Assembly (NCBI RefSeq): GCF_028473745.1 | Contig: NZ_CP101137.1 | Location: forward strand, 3,782,001 to 3,846,000 | Length of the DNA stretch: 64,000 nucleotides | Source: Streptomyces sp. M92 | GTDB taxonomy: Bacteria; Actinomycetota; Actinomycetes; Streptomycetales; Streptomycetaceae | Direction of reading: 5' to 3' | Shown here: piece after piece, positions 33,281 through 42,796 of the stretch | Numbering within the stretch: position 1 is the first letter of the stretch | Layout: every line of letters starts with the position of its first letter | The notes under the pieces: model-generated | Told to the model about the DNA's origin: nothing | What the model saw: only the letters and a program-made list of their open reading frames with translations | Database searches by the model: none | Position numbers and translations under genes: made by a program

Positions 33281-34541
33281 ACTCGCCGAAGCGCGGATAC
33301 ACCCGGGAGAAGTACTCGGCGTCCCGGGTGTGCAGCTTGCCCCAGTGCGGCCGGCCCTCGTGGGCCGTGAAGATGCGCTCCGCCGCGGTGAAGTACGCCT
33401 GGTAGGGCGTCCCCCGGAACATGTGGACGGCGATGTACGCGCTGTCGCGGCCCGACGCGGTGGACAGCGTGATGTCGTCCGCCGGGGCCGTGCGCACCTC
33501 GACCGGGAAGCTCACCCTCAGCGGGGACCGGTCCACCATCGCCTTCAGTTCACGCAGCGTCTCGGCGACGGCCTCGCGCGCGACGGCGTACTCCATCTCC
33601 ACGAACCGCACCCGGCGCGGGGACGTGAAGACCTTGTAGGGAGTGTCCGTGTACGTCCGCGCGGAGAGCGCCTTGCTGGAGATCCGGGCGATCGCCGGGA
33701 CGGTGGCGGGCGCCGCGCGGCCGACCCAGTTGGCCGCCTGGAAGACGCCGTTGGACAGGAACTCGTCCTCGAACCAGCCCTTCAGCCGGCCCACCGGCTG
33801 CTCGGGACCGGCGCTGCGGTTGTTGCGCTTGGTGTTCGTGTTTCCGGTGTGCGGGAACCAGTAGAACTCGAAGTGCTCGTTCTCGGCCCACAGTTCGTCG
33901 AACTCGGCGAGGACCCGCTCGAAGGGCATCGGCTCCTCGCGGGCCGTGAGCAGGAAGGCCGGCTCGACGGCGAAGGTGATCGCGGTGACGACACCGAGCG
34001 CCCCCAGGCCGATCCGGGCGGCGGCGAAGACGTCGGCGTTCTCCCGCTCGGAACAGGTCAGCACCGACCCGTCAGCGGTGACCATCTCCAGACCCCGGAT
34101 CTGGGCGGCGATGGAGGCGGAGTCGCGGCCGGTGCCGTGGGTGCCGGTGCTGGTGGCCCCGGACACCGTCTGCTCCATGATGTCGCCCATGTTCGTCAGC
34201 GACAGGCCCTCCCGAGCGAGGGCCAGGTTGAGGCGCTTGAGCGGGGTGCCGGCCTCGACGGTGACGGTCATCGCGTCGCGGTCGATGCGGCGGATCCCGG
34301 TCATGAACCGAGGGCGTATGAGCACGCCGTCCGTCGCCGCTATGGACGTGAAGGAGTGGCCGGTGCCGACGGCCTTGACCCGCAGCCCCTCGTCCGCCGC
34401 CCCGCGGACGGCCTCGGCCAGTTCCTCGACGGAGGCGGGAGTGACCTCCCGCGCGGGGCGCACGGAGACGTTGCCGCCCCAGTTACGCCATGTGCCGTTC
34501 TTCCCGCTCGCCGTCCCGTGTGCCGTGCGTGTGCTGCTCAA
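33204..34541 (-). CDS. FAD-linked D-arabinono-1,4-lactone oxidase-type oxidoreductase
   Basis: 445-aa oxidase of the sugar-lactone/alditol oxidase family. The N-terminal FAD-binding domain has the likely covalent-flavin His in VGTGHSFTS and the GATSTGTHGTG loop. The C-terminal ALO domain ends with the hallmark HWGK (RPHWGKLH). It would oxidise a lactone or polyol with O2, giving H2O2. The preferred TTG start at 34541 has GGGAGGG upstream. This start lies 59 bp inside the upstream MFS gene, so the two genes overlap and are probably one operon. Confidence 0.87.
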   Translation of the reverse strand: MSSTRTAHGTASGKNGTWRNWGGNVSVRPAREVTPASVEELAEAVRGAADEGLRVKAVGTGHSFTSIAATDGVLIRPRFMTGIRRIDRDAMTVTVEAGTPLKRLNLALAREGLSLTNMGDIMEQTVSGATSTGTHGTGRDSASIAAQIRGLEMVTADGSVLTCSERENADVFAAARIGLGALGVVTAITFAVEPAFLLTAREEPMPFERVLAEFDELWAENEHFEFYWFPHTGNTNTKRNNRSAGPEQPVGRLKGWFEDEFLSNGVFQAANWVGRAAPATVPAIARISSKALSARTYTDTPYKVFTSPRRVRFVEMEYAVAREAVAETLRELKAMVDRSPLRVSFPVEVRTAPADDITLSTASGRDSAYIAVHMFRGTPYQAYFTAAERIFTAHEGRPHWGKLHTRDAEYFSRVYPRFGEFTALRDRLDPDRLFRNDYLRRVLGP

Positions 34542-35739
34542 CGGTCCCTCCCCGACGCTGAGCCGGCCGCTTGAGCCGGCGGTACCCGAGGAAACCGACC
34601 GCGACCGCGACGGCACCGGCCACCGCCGGAACCCCGTACCCGGCACGCGCCCCGGAGGCGTCGATCACCCAGCCGCCCGCGGAGGAGCCGAGCGCGACGC
34701 CGACCGCGAGGCCGGTGCTCACCCAGGTCATGCCCTCGGTGAGCTGCGTGCGTGGTACGTGCTGGTCGATGAGGGACATCGTCGTGATCATCGTGGGAGC
34801 GATGGACAGACCCGCAACGAACAGCGCCGCGGCCAGAAACAGCAGGTTTCCGACCAGTAGGAGGGGGATCATACTCACGGCCATCGCACAGACGCCCAGG
34901 AGCCAGCGGCGCTCGGGCGGTCCGGCGAAGCGCAGCAGCCCGAAGACCATGGCCGCCGTGCACGATCCCGCCGCGTACAGGGCGAGTACGACACTGGCGG
35001 CGGCCTTGTGGCCCTCCTCCTCGGCGAAGGCCACGGTGACCACGTCGATGGACCCGAAGATCGCCCCCGTCGCCACGAAGGTGGCGACCAGGACCTGGAG
35101 CCCCCGGGAGCGCAGCGCGGTGCCGCCGCCCTTCTCCTCGCGCGGGTGCGGCTCCGGCTCGGTGGCGCGCTGCGAGGTCAGCCAGAAGACGCCCGTCGCC
35201 AGGAAGCAGGCGGCCAGCAGCGGCCCGGCCTCCGGGAACCAGGCCGTGGACAGGCCGATGGAGATGATCGGCCCGAAGATGAAGCAGACCTCGTCCACCA
35301 CGGACTCGAACGAGTACGCGGTGTGCAGCTGCGGGGTGCCCCGGTACAGCGCGGCCCAGCGGGCGCGGACCATCGCGCCGAGGCTGGGTACGCAGCCGAT
35401 GCCGACGCAGGCCACGAACAGCACCCAGTCCGGCCACCCGTAGTGCGCGGCCGGCAGCAGCACGGCCGCCGCGGTCAGCGACACCAGGGTCGCCGGGCGC
35501 AGCACCCGCCGCTGGCCGTACCGGTCGACCAGGCGGGAGACCTGCGGTCCGGCCACGGCGGCGGCGAGCGCGATGGTGGCCGACAGGGCACCGGCCAGTC
35601 CGTACCGCCCGGTGAGCTGCGAGATCATCGTCACCACGCCGATGCCCATCATCGACAGCGGCATCCGGCCGAGGAAGCCCGCGGTCGAGAATGCCTTGGT
35701 GCCGGGGGCGGCGAACAGGGCGCGGTAGGGACTGGGCAA
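34483..35739 (-). CDS. Major facilitator superfamily transporter
   Basis: 418-aa 12-helix MFS protein. The first helices are [20 protein letters not shown] and [16 protein letters not shown], with the loop motif [12 protein letters not shown] in the 2-3 position; helices 7-12 follow a charged central loop. The TTG start at 35739 (GGAG seven bases upstream) fits the usual N-terminus MPSPYRALF. The C-terminus runs 59 bp into the oxidase gene. It is divergent from ferrochelatase. Substrate is unknown; the type resembles drug or metabolite exporters. Confidence 0.83.
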   Translation of the reverse strand: MPSPYRALFAAPGTKAFSTAGFLGRMPLSMMGIGVVTMISQLTGRYGLAGALSATIALAAAVAGPQVSRLVDRYGQRRVLRPATLVSLTAAAVLLPAAHYGWPDWVLFVACVGIGCVPSLGAMVRARWAALYRGTPQLHTAYSFESVVDEVCFIFGPIISIGLSTAWFPEAGPLLAACFLATGVFWLTSQRATEPEPHPREEKGGGTALRSRGLQVLVATFVATGAIFGSIDVVTVAFAEEEGHKAAASVVLALYAAGSCTAAMVFGLLRFAGPPERRWLLGVCAMAVSMIPLLLVGNLLFLAAALFVAGLSIAPTMITTMSLIDQHVPRTQLTEGMTWVSTGLAVGVALGSSAGGWVIDASGARAGYGVPAVAGAVAVAVGFLGYRRLKRPAQRRGGTVEQHTHGTRDGEREERHMA

Positions 35740-35946
35740 CGCGGTCTCCGGGAACGACTCAGTGGGCTCGGTAAGGTCCGAACGCAGTCGATACAGATTA
35801 CTCGTGCGGACGCGTGGGAAACACCCCGCAGGACAGCCCGGAAAGACCCCGCGGGACGGGCGCGAGCGCGCCCGCGGACCTGGCCGGGACGCGCGGCGGG
35901 ACCCCGCCGTTGGTGGGTTGTCAGTGGCGGGTGGCAGGATCGAGAC

Positions 35947-37074
35947 ATGCCAGACGTGCTCGACGCCAGCCCCTACGACTCCCTGCTCCTGCTCTCGTTC
36001 GGCGGCCCGGAGGGTCCCGACGACGTGGTCCCGTTCCTGGAGAACGTGACGCGCGGGCGGGGCATCCCCAAGGAACGCCTCAAGGAAGTCGGCCAGCACT
36101 ACTTCCTCTTCGGCGGGGTCAGCCCCATCAACGACCAGAACCGCGCCCTGCTGGACGCCCTGCGCAAGGACTTCGCCGAGCACGGCCTGGACCTGCCGGT
36201 CTACTGGGGCAACCGCAACTGGGCCCCGTACCTGACGGACACCCTGCGCGAGATGGTCCGCGACGGACGCCGCCGCGTCCTGGTCCTCGCCACCAGTGCC
36301 TACGCGTCGTACTCGGGCTGCCGCCAGTACCGCGAGAACCTCGCGGACGCGCTCGCCGCCCTGGAGGCCGAGGGCCTGGAGCTGCCGAGGATCGACAAGC
36401 TGCGGCACTACTTCAACCACCCGGGCTTCGTCGAGCCCATGGTCGACGGGGTCGTCCGGTCCCTCGCCGAGCTGCCCGAGGAGGTGCGGGACGGCGCGCA
36501 CATCGCCTTCTGCACCCACTCGATCCCCGACTCCGCCGCGGACACCTCCGGCCCGGTCGAGGACCACGGCGACGGCGGGGCGTACGTGCGCCAGCACCTG
36601 GACGTCGGGCAGGTGATCGCGGACGCCGTCCGCGAGCGCACCGGCGTCGACCACCCGTGGCAGCTCGTGTACCAGTCGCGGTCCGGCGCCCCGCACATCC
36701 CGTGGCTGGAGCCCGACATCTGCGACCACCTGGAGGAGCGCCACGCGGCCGGCGTCCCCGCTGTGGTGATGGCACCCATCGGCTTCGTCTCCGACCACAT
36801 GGAGGTCCTGTACGACCTCGACACGGAGGCCACGGCCAAGGCGCGGGAGCTGGGGCTGCCGGTGCGCCGCTCGGCCACCGTGGGCGCCGACCCGCGGTTC
36901 GCCGCCGCGGTCCGCGACCTCGTGCTGGAGCGGGCCGCCGTCGAGCAGGGCCGGGACGTCGCACCGTGCGCCCTCGGCGCGCTCGGCGCCAGCCACAACC
37001 TGTGCCCGGTCGGCTGCTGCCCCGCCCGCGCCCCCCGCCCCGCCGCCGCGGGCGCCGACAGCCCCTACGCGTGA
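35947..37074 (+). CDS. hemH: Coproporphyrin III ferrochelatase
   Basis: 375-aa chelatase that inserts Fe(II) into coproporphyrin III in the actinobacterial/firmicute haem route (also called CpfC). The N-terminus [19 protein letters not shown] is typical, as are the catalytic His in FCTHSIP and the conserved E-H-E-type region replaced by [13 protein letters not shown]-terminal cysteine group (one Cys in APCALGAL, three in LCPVGCC) matches the [2Fe-2S] ligands found in actinobacterial enzymes. The ATG has AGGA upstream. The next gene starts eight bases after the stop. Confidence 0.93.
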   Translation: MPDVLDASPYDSLLLLSFGGPEGPDDVVPFLENVTRGRGIPKERLKEVGQHYFLFGGVSPINDQNRALLDALRKDFAEHGLDLPVYWGNRNWAPYLTDTLREMVRDGRRRVLVLATSAYASYSGCRQYRENLADALAALEAEGLELPRIDKLRHYFNHPGFVEPMVDGVVRSLAELPEEVRDGAHIAFCTHSIPDSAADTSGPVEDHGDGGAYVRQHLDVGQVIADAVRERTGVDHPWQLVYQSRSGAPHIPWLEPDICDHLEERHAAGVPAVVMAPIGFVSDHMEVLYDLDTEATAKARELGLPVRRSATVGADPRFAAAVRDLVLERAAVEQGRDVAPCALGALGASHNLCPVGCCPARAPRPAAAGADSPYA

Positions 37075-37082
37075 GGAGCCCC

Positions 37083-37901
37083 GTGACCGACGTGACGCCC
37101 GCCCCCCTCCATGCCGAGCTGCTGAAGATCGCCCAGGAGGCCGCCCACCGCGCGGGCGAGCTGCTGCGCGACGGCCGCCCGGCCGACCTGGCGGTCGCGG
37201 CCACCAAGTCCAGCCCGATCGATGTGGTCACCGAGATGGACATCGCGGCCGAGAAGCTGATCACCGGCCTGATCGCCGACCGCCGCCCCGACGACGGCTT
37301 CCTCGGCGAGGAGGGCTCCGCCACCGAGGGCACCAGCGGCGTCCGCTGGGTCGTCGACCCGCTCGACGGCACCGTCAACTACCTCTACGGGCTGCCCACC
37401 TGGGCCGTCTCCATCGCCGCCGAGCAGGACGGCGAGCGGGTGGCCGGCGTGGTCGTCGCCCCGATGCGGGGCGAGTCGTACCACGCGGTGCTCGGCGGCG
37501 GAGCCTGGGCGACGGGAGCGTGGGACGGCGAACGCCGGCTCGCCTGCCGCGCTCCGGCCCCGCTGGACCAGGCCCTGGTCTCCACCGGCTTCAACTACGT
37601 CGCCGACGTCCGCGCCGAGCAGGCCGAGATCGCGCGGCGGCTGATCCCGCTGGTGCGCGACATCCGGCGCGGCGGTTCCGCCGCGATCGACCTGTGCGAC
37701 GTGGCCGCCGGCCGCCTCGACGGCTACTACGAGCGGGGGCTGCACCCGTGGGACCTCGCGGCCGGGGACCTGATCGCCCGGGAGGCGGGCGCGGTGACCG
37801 GCGGACGCCCCGGTGAGCGCCCGTCCGCCGACCTGACGATCGCGGCCACCCCGGAGGTCTTCGAGCCCCTCCAGCGGCTCCTGACGGACTTCGGAGCGTA
37901 G
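37083..37901 (+). CDS. Inositol monophosphatase family protein
   Basis: 272-aa Mg-dependent phosphatase of the IMPase/SuhB family. Metal-site motifs are GEEGS near residue 75, WVVDPLDGTVNYL near residue 95 and HPWDLAAGDLIAREAG near residue 220. It may dephosphorylate inositol phosphate for mycothiol and phosphoinositide synthesis, or another sugar phosphate. GTG 37083 has GAGGAG upstream and lies eight bases after ferrochelatase, so the two are co-transcribed. A perfect hairpin at 38029-38066 ends the region. Confidence 0.88.
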   Translation: MTDVTPAPLHAELLKIAQEAAHRAGELLRDGRPADLAVAATKSSPIDVVTEMDIAAEKLITGLIADRRPDDGFLGEEGSATEGTSGVRWVVDPLDGTVNYLYGLPTWAVSIAAEQDGERVAGVVVAPMRGESYHAVLGGGAWATGAWDGERRLACRAPAPLDQALVSTGFNYVADVRAEQAEIARRLIPLVRDIRRGGSAAIDLCDVAAGRLDGYYERGLHPWDLAAGDLIAREAGAVTGGRPGERPSADLTIAATPEVFEPLQRLLTDFGA

Positions 37902-38028
37902 GCCTCCGGCGGTTGGGCGGGCAGGGAGGGGCGGTGTGCGCGCCCCCGCTGCGGCCCGCTATCGGCGCCGACGTCGTCCGGGTCGGCGACGACACGCCGG
38001 CCGCTCGCCCCCGGACGGCACCGCACAC

Positions 38029-38066
38029 GACAGGGCCCCGGCGCTGGATCCCGCCGGGGCCCTGTC
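38029..38066. terminator. Terminator between IMPase gene and small minus-strand gene
   Basis: 14-bp perfect stem (GACAGGGCCCCGGC / complement) with a 10-base loop, followed by TTTC on the plus strand. It lies between convergent genes and could serve both. Confidence 0.8.
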
Positions 38067-38079
38067 TTTCACGGGCTGG

Positions 38080-38253
38080 TCAGACGCTGGTCGTGCCGAC
38101 CTCCACGCCGTGCTCGGCAGCGAGACGGCGCAGGTCGTCGAGCTCTCCCAGCTCCACCTCGACGAGGAACTCGTCCCCCTCGTCGCGGGCCCGGGACAGG
38201 TCGGACTCGGTCGTCTTTATGCGCTGCAGAAGTCCTGCGGTGAAAGCGTCCAT
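38080..38253 (-). CDS. Small conserved hypothetical protein (57 aa)
   Basis: 57 aa, acidic and helical (DAFTAGLLQRIKTTESDLSR, then EVELGELDDLRRLAAEHG). The ATG at 38253 has a good GAGGGGG site, which supports a real gene. The heptad pattern suggests a short coiled coil or helical hairpin. Small proteins like this are found beside cutRS in other Streptomyces from memory. It is transcribed away from cutR. No function known. Confidence 0.78.
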   Translation of the reverse strand: MDAFTAGLLQRIKTTESDLSRARDEGDEFLVEVELGELDDLRRLAAEHGVEVGTTSV

Positions 38254-38668
38254 GCTGCGCCCCCTCGTCCTGGGTCGTGGGTCGGTGGCACGGGGGTGTG
38301 CCGTTCGGAAGGGACGATCACGTCTCCGGTGGAGTGCCCAGCGCTGCCCTTCCGGGCGGCGACGGTGCCGGACACCCACGCCCGCTCTGCGGAAGCGGAC
38401 CGCGGCATACCGCGCGGTGACGCGGTACAGGCAGAGCGTGATCGCGGGGTGTAAAGCCGTCCTCCCCCCGCTCTCTTCCGCGGAAACCTCAACCACGCGA
38501 GAAAATCTCGCATTCCCGCTCCCGTACCGGTGTTCCTCCCGGGCCTTCCCTCGTCTTACAGCCGACTTATGGCCGAAAAGGGCAGGATGGAGGCAACACA
38601 CCCCGCCGGCCCCTGCCCTCGTGCGCCCCGGAAGCGCTACGCGGGTGGACACAGGAAGGACAAGCGAC
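38254..38668. other. Divergent regulatory region upstream of cutRS
   Basis: 415 bases without a supported gene, upstream of cutR and of the small minus-strand gene. A small perfect inverted repeat GCGAGA-AAA-TCTCGC sits at 38497-38511 and may be an operator. No known motif was recognised. Confidence 0.5.
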
Positions 38669-39322
38669 GTGCGCGTACTCGTCGTCGAGGACGAGCAACT
38701 GCTCGCCGATGCGGTGGCCACCGGACTGCGCCGGGAGGCCATGGCCGTCGACGTCGTGTACGACGGTGCGGCCGCCCTGGAGCGCATCGGCGTCAACGAC
38801 TACGACGTGGTCGTCCTCGACCGCGACCTCCCGCTCGTGCACGGCGACGACGTGTGCCGCAAGATCGTCGAGCTGGGCATGCCCACCCGCGTGCTGATGC
38901 TCACGGCCTCCGGCGACGTCAGCGACCGGGTCGAGGGCCTGGAGATCGGCGCCGACGACTACCTGCCCAAGCCCTTCGCCTTCAGCGAGCTCATCGCGCG
39001 CGTGCGTGCCCTGGGCCGCCGCACCAGCGTGCCCCTGCCGCCCGTCCTGGAACGCGCCGGCATCAAGCTCGACCCGAACCGTCGCGAGGTTTTCCGCGAC
39101 GGCAAGGAGGTGCAGCTCGCGCCGAAGGAGTTCGCCGTGCTCGAGGTGCTCATGCGCAGCGAGGGGGCCGTGGTCTCCGCGGAGCAGCTGCTGGAGAAGG
39201 CCTGGGACGAGAACACCGACCCGTTCACCAACGTCGTACGAGTGACCGTCATGACCCTGCGCCGCAAACTGGGCGAGCCGCCCGTCATCGTCACCGTCCC
39301 CGGCTCCGGGTACCGGATCTGA
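38669..39322 (+). CDS. cutR: CutR response regulator (OmpR family)
   Basis: 217-aa OmpR/PhoB-type regulator of the conserved Streptomyces CutRS system. The receiver domain has the acidic pair VVEDEQ, phospho-acceptor Asp near residue 51 (VVVLDRDLP) and Lys in LPKPF. The winged-helix DNA-binding domain follows (VQLAPKEFAVLEVLMR; VRVTVMTLRRKLG; PGSGYRI). The GTG start has AGGAAGGA upstream. The sensor cutS follows after six bases. CutRS has been linked to control of antibiotic production and to protein-secretion or envelope stress. Confidence 0.94.
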   Translation: MRVLVVEDEQLLADAVATGLRREAMAVDVVYDGAAALERIGVNDYDVVVLDRDLPLVHGDDVCRKIVELGMPTRVLMLTASGDVSDRVEGLEIGADDYLPKPFAFSELIARVRALGRRTSVPLPPVLERAGIKLDPNRREVFRDGKEVQLAPKEFAVLEVLMRSEGAVVSAEQLLEKAWDENTDPFTNVVRVTVMTLRRKLGEPPVIVTVPGSGYRI

Positions 39323-39328
39323 CCGGCC

Positions 39329-40573
39329 GTGGCGACGACACCCGCGCCCCCCGGGGCGCCCCCGAAGCCCACCTGGGACCCGCGCTCGGCCACCCCCATG
39401 CCGTGGCTGCGGCCCACCATCCGGATAAGGCTCACGCTGCTGTACGGCGGCATGTTCCTCATCGCCGGCATCCTGCTGCTGTCGATCATCTACCTGCTCG
39501 CCGCCCAGGCGGTACGCACCGGCAACCAGCCGCTCTACAAGATCGTCGACTTCCAGGACCTCCAGGTCGCCAGCAACGACTGCCCGGGCATCACGGACGG
39601 CAACCTGTCGCTGTCGCAGTTCAACGCCGCGATCAGCGACTGCATCGACCGCCAGCGCCAGGAAGCCCTGGACCGGCTGCTGAGCCGGTCGCTGCTGGCC
39701 CTGCTGGGCCTCGCCGTGATCGCCTTCGCCTTCGGCTACGCGATGGCCGGACGCGTCCTGTCGCCGCTGGGCCGGATCACCCGCACCGCGCGCGCGGTGG
39801 CGGGCTCCGACCTCTCCCGGCGGATCGAGCTGGACGGTCCGGACGACGAGCTGAAGGAGCTCGCGGACACGTTCGACGACATGCTGGAGCGACTGCAGCG
39901 GGCCTTCACCGCCCAGCAGCGCTTCGTCGGCAACGCCTCCCACGAGCTGCGCACGCCCCTGGCGATCAACCGGACCCTGCTGGAAGTGCACCTGTCCGAT
40001 CCGGGCGCGCCGGTGGAGCTCCAACAGCTCGGCAAGACCCTGCTCGCCACCAACGAACGCAGTGAGCAGCTCGTCGAGGGCCTGCTGCTGCTCGCCCGCA
40101 GCGACAACCAGATCGTCGAGCGCAAACCGGTGGACCTCGCCGAGGTGGCCGGCCAGGCCATCGACCAGGTGCACGCCGAGGCGGACACCAAGGGCGTGGA
40201 GATCCGCGGCACGCGGGACCCGGCCGTCGTGCAGGGCAACGGCGTCCTGCTGGAGCGCATCGCCCTGAACCTCGTCCAGAACGCCGTGCGCTACAACGTG
40301 GCGGAACAGGGCTGGGTGGAGGTCACCACCTCGGTCGAGAACGGCCAGGCGGTCCTGGTGGTCACCAACACCGGGCCCGTGGTGCCGGCGTACGAGATCG
40401 ACAACCTCTTCGAGCCGTTCCGCCGCCTGCGCACCGAACGCACGGGGAGCGACAAGGGCGTCGGTCTCGGGCTGTCCATCGCGCGGTCGGTGGCGAGGGC
40501 GCACGGCGGGCACATCTACGCTCAGCCGCGCGACGGCGGGGGGCTCGTGATGCGAGTGACGCTCCCCGTCTGA
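39329..40573 (+). CDS. cutS: CutS sensor histidine kinase
   Basis: 414-aa membrane kinase partner of CutR. It has two membrane helices (about residues 36-58 and 120-145) that frame a short external loop with two cysteines, Cys85 and Cys105. A HAMP domain follows, then the H-box with His205 (NASHELRTPL) and a HATPase domain (NLVQNAVRYN; GVGLGLSIARSV). The two lone external cysteines could report redox state or disulfide formation outside the cell. The GTG start lies six bases after cutR. Confidence 0.94.
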   Translation: MATTPAPPGAPPKPTWDPRSATPMPWLRPTIRIRLTLLYGGMFLIAGILLLSIIYLLAAQAVRTGNQPLYKIVDFQDLQVASNDCPGITDGNLSLSQFNAAISDCIDRQRQEALDRLLSRSLLALLGLAVIAFAFGYAMAGRVLSPLGRITRTARAVAGSDLSRRIELDGPDDELKELADTFDDMLERLQRAFTAQQRFVGNASHELRTPLAINRTLLEVHLSDPGAPVELQQLGKTLLATNERSEQLVEGLLLLARSDNQIVERKPVDLAEVAGQAIDQVHAEADTKGVEIRGTRDPAVVQGNGVLLERIALNLVQNAVRYNVAEQGWVEVTTSVENGQAVLVVTNTGPVVPAYEIDNLFEPFRRLRTERTGSDKGVGLGLSIARSVARAHGGHIYAQPRDGGGLVMRVTLPV

Positions 40574-40979
40574 GATCATGACCCCGACATCTCACCGACA
40601 CCCGAGGATGTTCGCTTTGAGCGGAATTTCCAGGCCGACGGCCCTGGAGTTGCCTGTGTGATCGATCACAGCACCGGCTTTCTCGCCATCTACTCTCCGT
40701 GATCATGCACCCTGTCGGAAGGCCGGGAAAGTCCTGGTTTTCAGGGGCCCTGATCACGGGAAGTACACGGTGAGGCGCCTTTGAAGTGCGACATTCGGAC
40801 CGTGTACGGTCCCCATCGCCATCCAAGCCGATCACTCATGAGGAGTCCGGTTGGGTGTCGATTGAGTAACAGACCTTGATGTGAGGCAAAATCTCCGCCT
40901 CGGGTCGGGCACAAGTCCGGCCTCTCACGCGTTACGTGCGCTGGAGACACCCGCAGACACCCAGAGGGGGAGAGCGACC
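40574..40979. other. Intergenic region with two Crp-like sites
   Basis: No gene is supported in the 406 bases between cutS and the DUF4193 gene. Two GTG-N6-CAC sites (described separately) lie in the first third. The DUF4193 promoter is expected in the second half. Confidence 0.55.
40658..40710. promoter_or_regulatory. Pair of Crp-type sites (GTG-N6-CAC)
   Basis: GTGATCGATCAC at 40658-40669 (centre of a perfect 14-bp palindrome) and GTGATCATGCAC at 40699-40710. Both fit the GTG-N6-CAC motif reported for Streptomyces Crp. The two start points are 41 bp apart, about four helical turns, so two dimers could bind the same DNA face. Confidence 0.5.
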
Positions 40980-41276
40980 ATGGCAACCGATTACGACACT
41001 CCACGCAAGACCGACGACGACGTCGACTCGGACAGCCTCGAAGAGCTGAAGGCCAGGCGGAACGACAAGTCCGCCTCGGCCGTCGACGTCGACGAGTTCG
41101 AGGCCGCGGAAGGCCTCGAACTTCCCGGCGCCGACCTCTCGAACGAGGAACTGGCGGTCCGTGTACTGCCGAAGCAGCAGGACGAGTTCACCTGCATGAG
41201 CTGCTTCCTGGTGCACCACCGCAGCCAGCTGGCCCGGGAGAAGAACGGCCAGCCGATCTGCCGCGACTGCGACTGA
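40980..41276 (+). CDS. DUF4193 family small protein with zinc-ribbon-like cysteines
   Basis: 98 aa. The first two thirds are very acidic (DDDVDSDSLEEL). The C-terminus holds two C-x2-C pairs (TCMSCFLVHHRSQLA and CRDCD), a likely zinc ribbon resembling those of transcription-associated proteins. DUF4193 proteins are conserved across actinobacteria, usually beside dut and DUF3093 as here. The ATG has GGGGGAGAG upstream. Essential-like conservation but unknown function. Confidence 0.88.
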   Translation: MATDYDTPRKTDDDVDSDSLEELKARRNDKSASAVDVDEFEAAEGLELPGADLSNEELAVRVLPKQQDEFTCMSCFLVHHRSQLAREKNGQPICRDCD

Positions 41277-41289
41277 GGCGGGGTCGGCC

Positions 41290-42258
41290 GTGACTGGCTC
41301 GACCCCTCCCTGGAAGCGCCGCTTCCACAGGCGGGAAGCGGACCAAGGGCCGCTCGACGGTTCCTACAGCGCGCGTGACGACGAGCGGGGCCCGACCGAC
41401 ACGGGGACGGCCCCGCTCGAATCAGTGGCCGACCGGGGTGACCTCCCGGCGACCGCGCAGCCGCCGGCGCCCGCTGCCCGGCGCAGGGCAGCGGCGTTCC
41501 GGCACAAGGCCGGCCAGGGCGTCCGCAACGGCGGTCAGCGCGCCAGGGCCGCCCTCGCGCACCTCGCCGACCGGATCATCGAACTGGCGCCGCGCGTGCC
41601 CGTACGGGACCTGGCGACGCTGCGCGGACAGTTCCCCGGCCTCGGCCCCGAGGAGATCGCCGACCGGCTGGTCACGGGCGCGACCAAGGGCACGGCGACC
41701 GTCGGCGCGGGGATCGGCGCGGCGGCGATGATGCCCGTGCCGCCCGCGATGCCGACCGAACTGGCCGCCGAGGTGACCGGCGTGGCCGCGATCGAGCTCA
41801 AACTGATCGCCGAACTGCACGAGGTGTACGGCCTGCGTCCGCCGGGCAGCCTCGCGCAGCGCAGTACCGCGTACCTGAACTCCTGGTCCGACGAGCGCGG
41901 AGTCGACGTGTCCAAACCGTCGACCCTCGGCTCGGCGATGAACAGCCACATGAAGCGCCAGCTGCGCCAGCAGATCATGAAGCGCATGGTGCGCAACCTG
42001 CCGAACCTCATGCCGTTCATGATCGGCGCCGCGGTGGGCGCCGTCATGAACCGCCGCGACACCAGGAAGCTCGCCGACAGGATCCGGGCGGACCTGCGCA
42101 AGAGGCAGGTGCCGTGGAGCGCCCTCGACGAGCTGCCGGCCCTGGAGGGGCCGCAGGACGCGCTGGACATGGGCTCGCTCACCAAGGAGCTGGGCCCCAA
42201 GGGTTTCGGCGGCCCCAAGGGCTCAGGTCACGGCTCCGACGGGGACGGCGGGCGCTGA
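41290..42258 (+). CDS. Conserved hypothetical protein, possible membrane-associated
   Basis: 322 aa. A polar, basic N-terminal 95 residues precede a helical domain with a glycine/alanine-rich amphipathic or membrane stretch (GATKGTATVGAGIGAAAMM then PVPPAMPTELAAEVTGVAAIE). A second hydrophobic stretch follows later (NLMPFMIGAAVGAVMN). The arrangement recalls EcsC-like proteins, but this is not certain. GTG 41290 lies 13 bases after the DUF4193 stop, so the two are likely one operon. No enzymatic motif is visible. Confidence 0.75.
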   Translation: MTGSTPPWKRRFHRREADQGPLDGSYSARDDERGPTDTGTAPLESVADRGDLPATAQPPAPAARRRAAAFRHKAGQGVRNGGQRARAALAHLADRIIELAPRVPVRDLATLRGQFPGLGPEEIADRLVTGATKGTATVGAGIGAAAMMPVPPAMPTELAAEVTGVAAIELKLIAELHEVYGLRPPGSLAQRSTAYLNSWSDERGVDVSKPSTLGSAMNSHMKRQLRQQIMKRMVRNLPNLMPFMIGAAVGAVMNRRDTRKLADRIRADLRKRQVPWSALDELPALEGPQDALDMGSLTKELGPKGFGGPKGSGHGSDGDGGR

Positions 42259-42277
42259 CAGCCCGCCCGCGGTGGCG

Positions 42278-42739
42278 TTACGCCGCCGCCTTCGCCGCCT
42301 TCAGGGCCTCGGCCAGCCGCTCCGGCTCGCGGGTCGACAGGTACAGGTACGGAGTCGGGTCCTCCGGGTCCGTGACCGGCACGCGCAGGGCCCTCGGAAT
42401 GTAGGCCCGCAGCAGCAGGAAGGCGCGGGTGTCCGCCTTGTGGGTCCGCCAGGCGCGGGCCTCCTCCGGGTCGAGGATCTCCGCCTCGCCCAGGGCGGAG
42501 AGCGGCACCCTCGCCTCGCCCGCGATCAGCGAGTCCCCCACGACGCGGATGCGGACCGCGCCGTACGAACTGGCCGCAACCGCCGCGACCGCCGTTCCGC
42601 CGGCCAGGCCGCCCAGCATCGGCAGCGTGCCGAAGGGCAGCAGGATCAGGGCGAACGAGAGCCCCACCAGGAAGGACCCCAGCCACCAGGAGCGGGGCGC
42701 GGTGAGGCGTTCTTCGTACGGGGCGGTCGAGAGCTGCAT
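42278..42739 (-). CDS. DUF3093 domain protein
   Basis: 153 aa with two adjacent N-terminal membrane helices (WWLGSFLVGLSFALILLPFG and LGGLAGGTAVAAVAASSYG) and a cytoplasmic beta-rich domain ending in YLYLSTREPERLAEAL. DUF3093 proteins are widespread in actinobacteria next to dut and DUF4193, as in mycobacteria. The ATG is at 42739. The gene converges on the preceding plus-strand gene with 19 bp between and diverges from the thioesterase. Function is unknown. Confidence 0.87.
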   Translation of the reverse strand: MQLSTAPYEERLTAPRSWWLGSFLVGLSFALILLPFGTLPMLGGLAGGTAVAAVAASSYGAVRIRVVGDSLIAGEARVPLSALGEAEILDPEEARAWRTHKADTRAFLLLRAYIPRALRVPVTDPEDPTPYLYLSTREPERLAEALKAAKAAA

Positions 42740-42796
42740 GCACCAAGCTTGGCACGGTATCGGTGTTCGGCCGACGCGCGGGTAAGGTCTGCGCCT

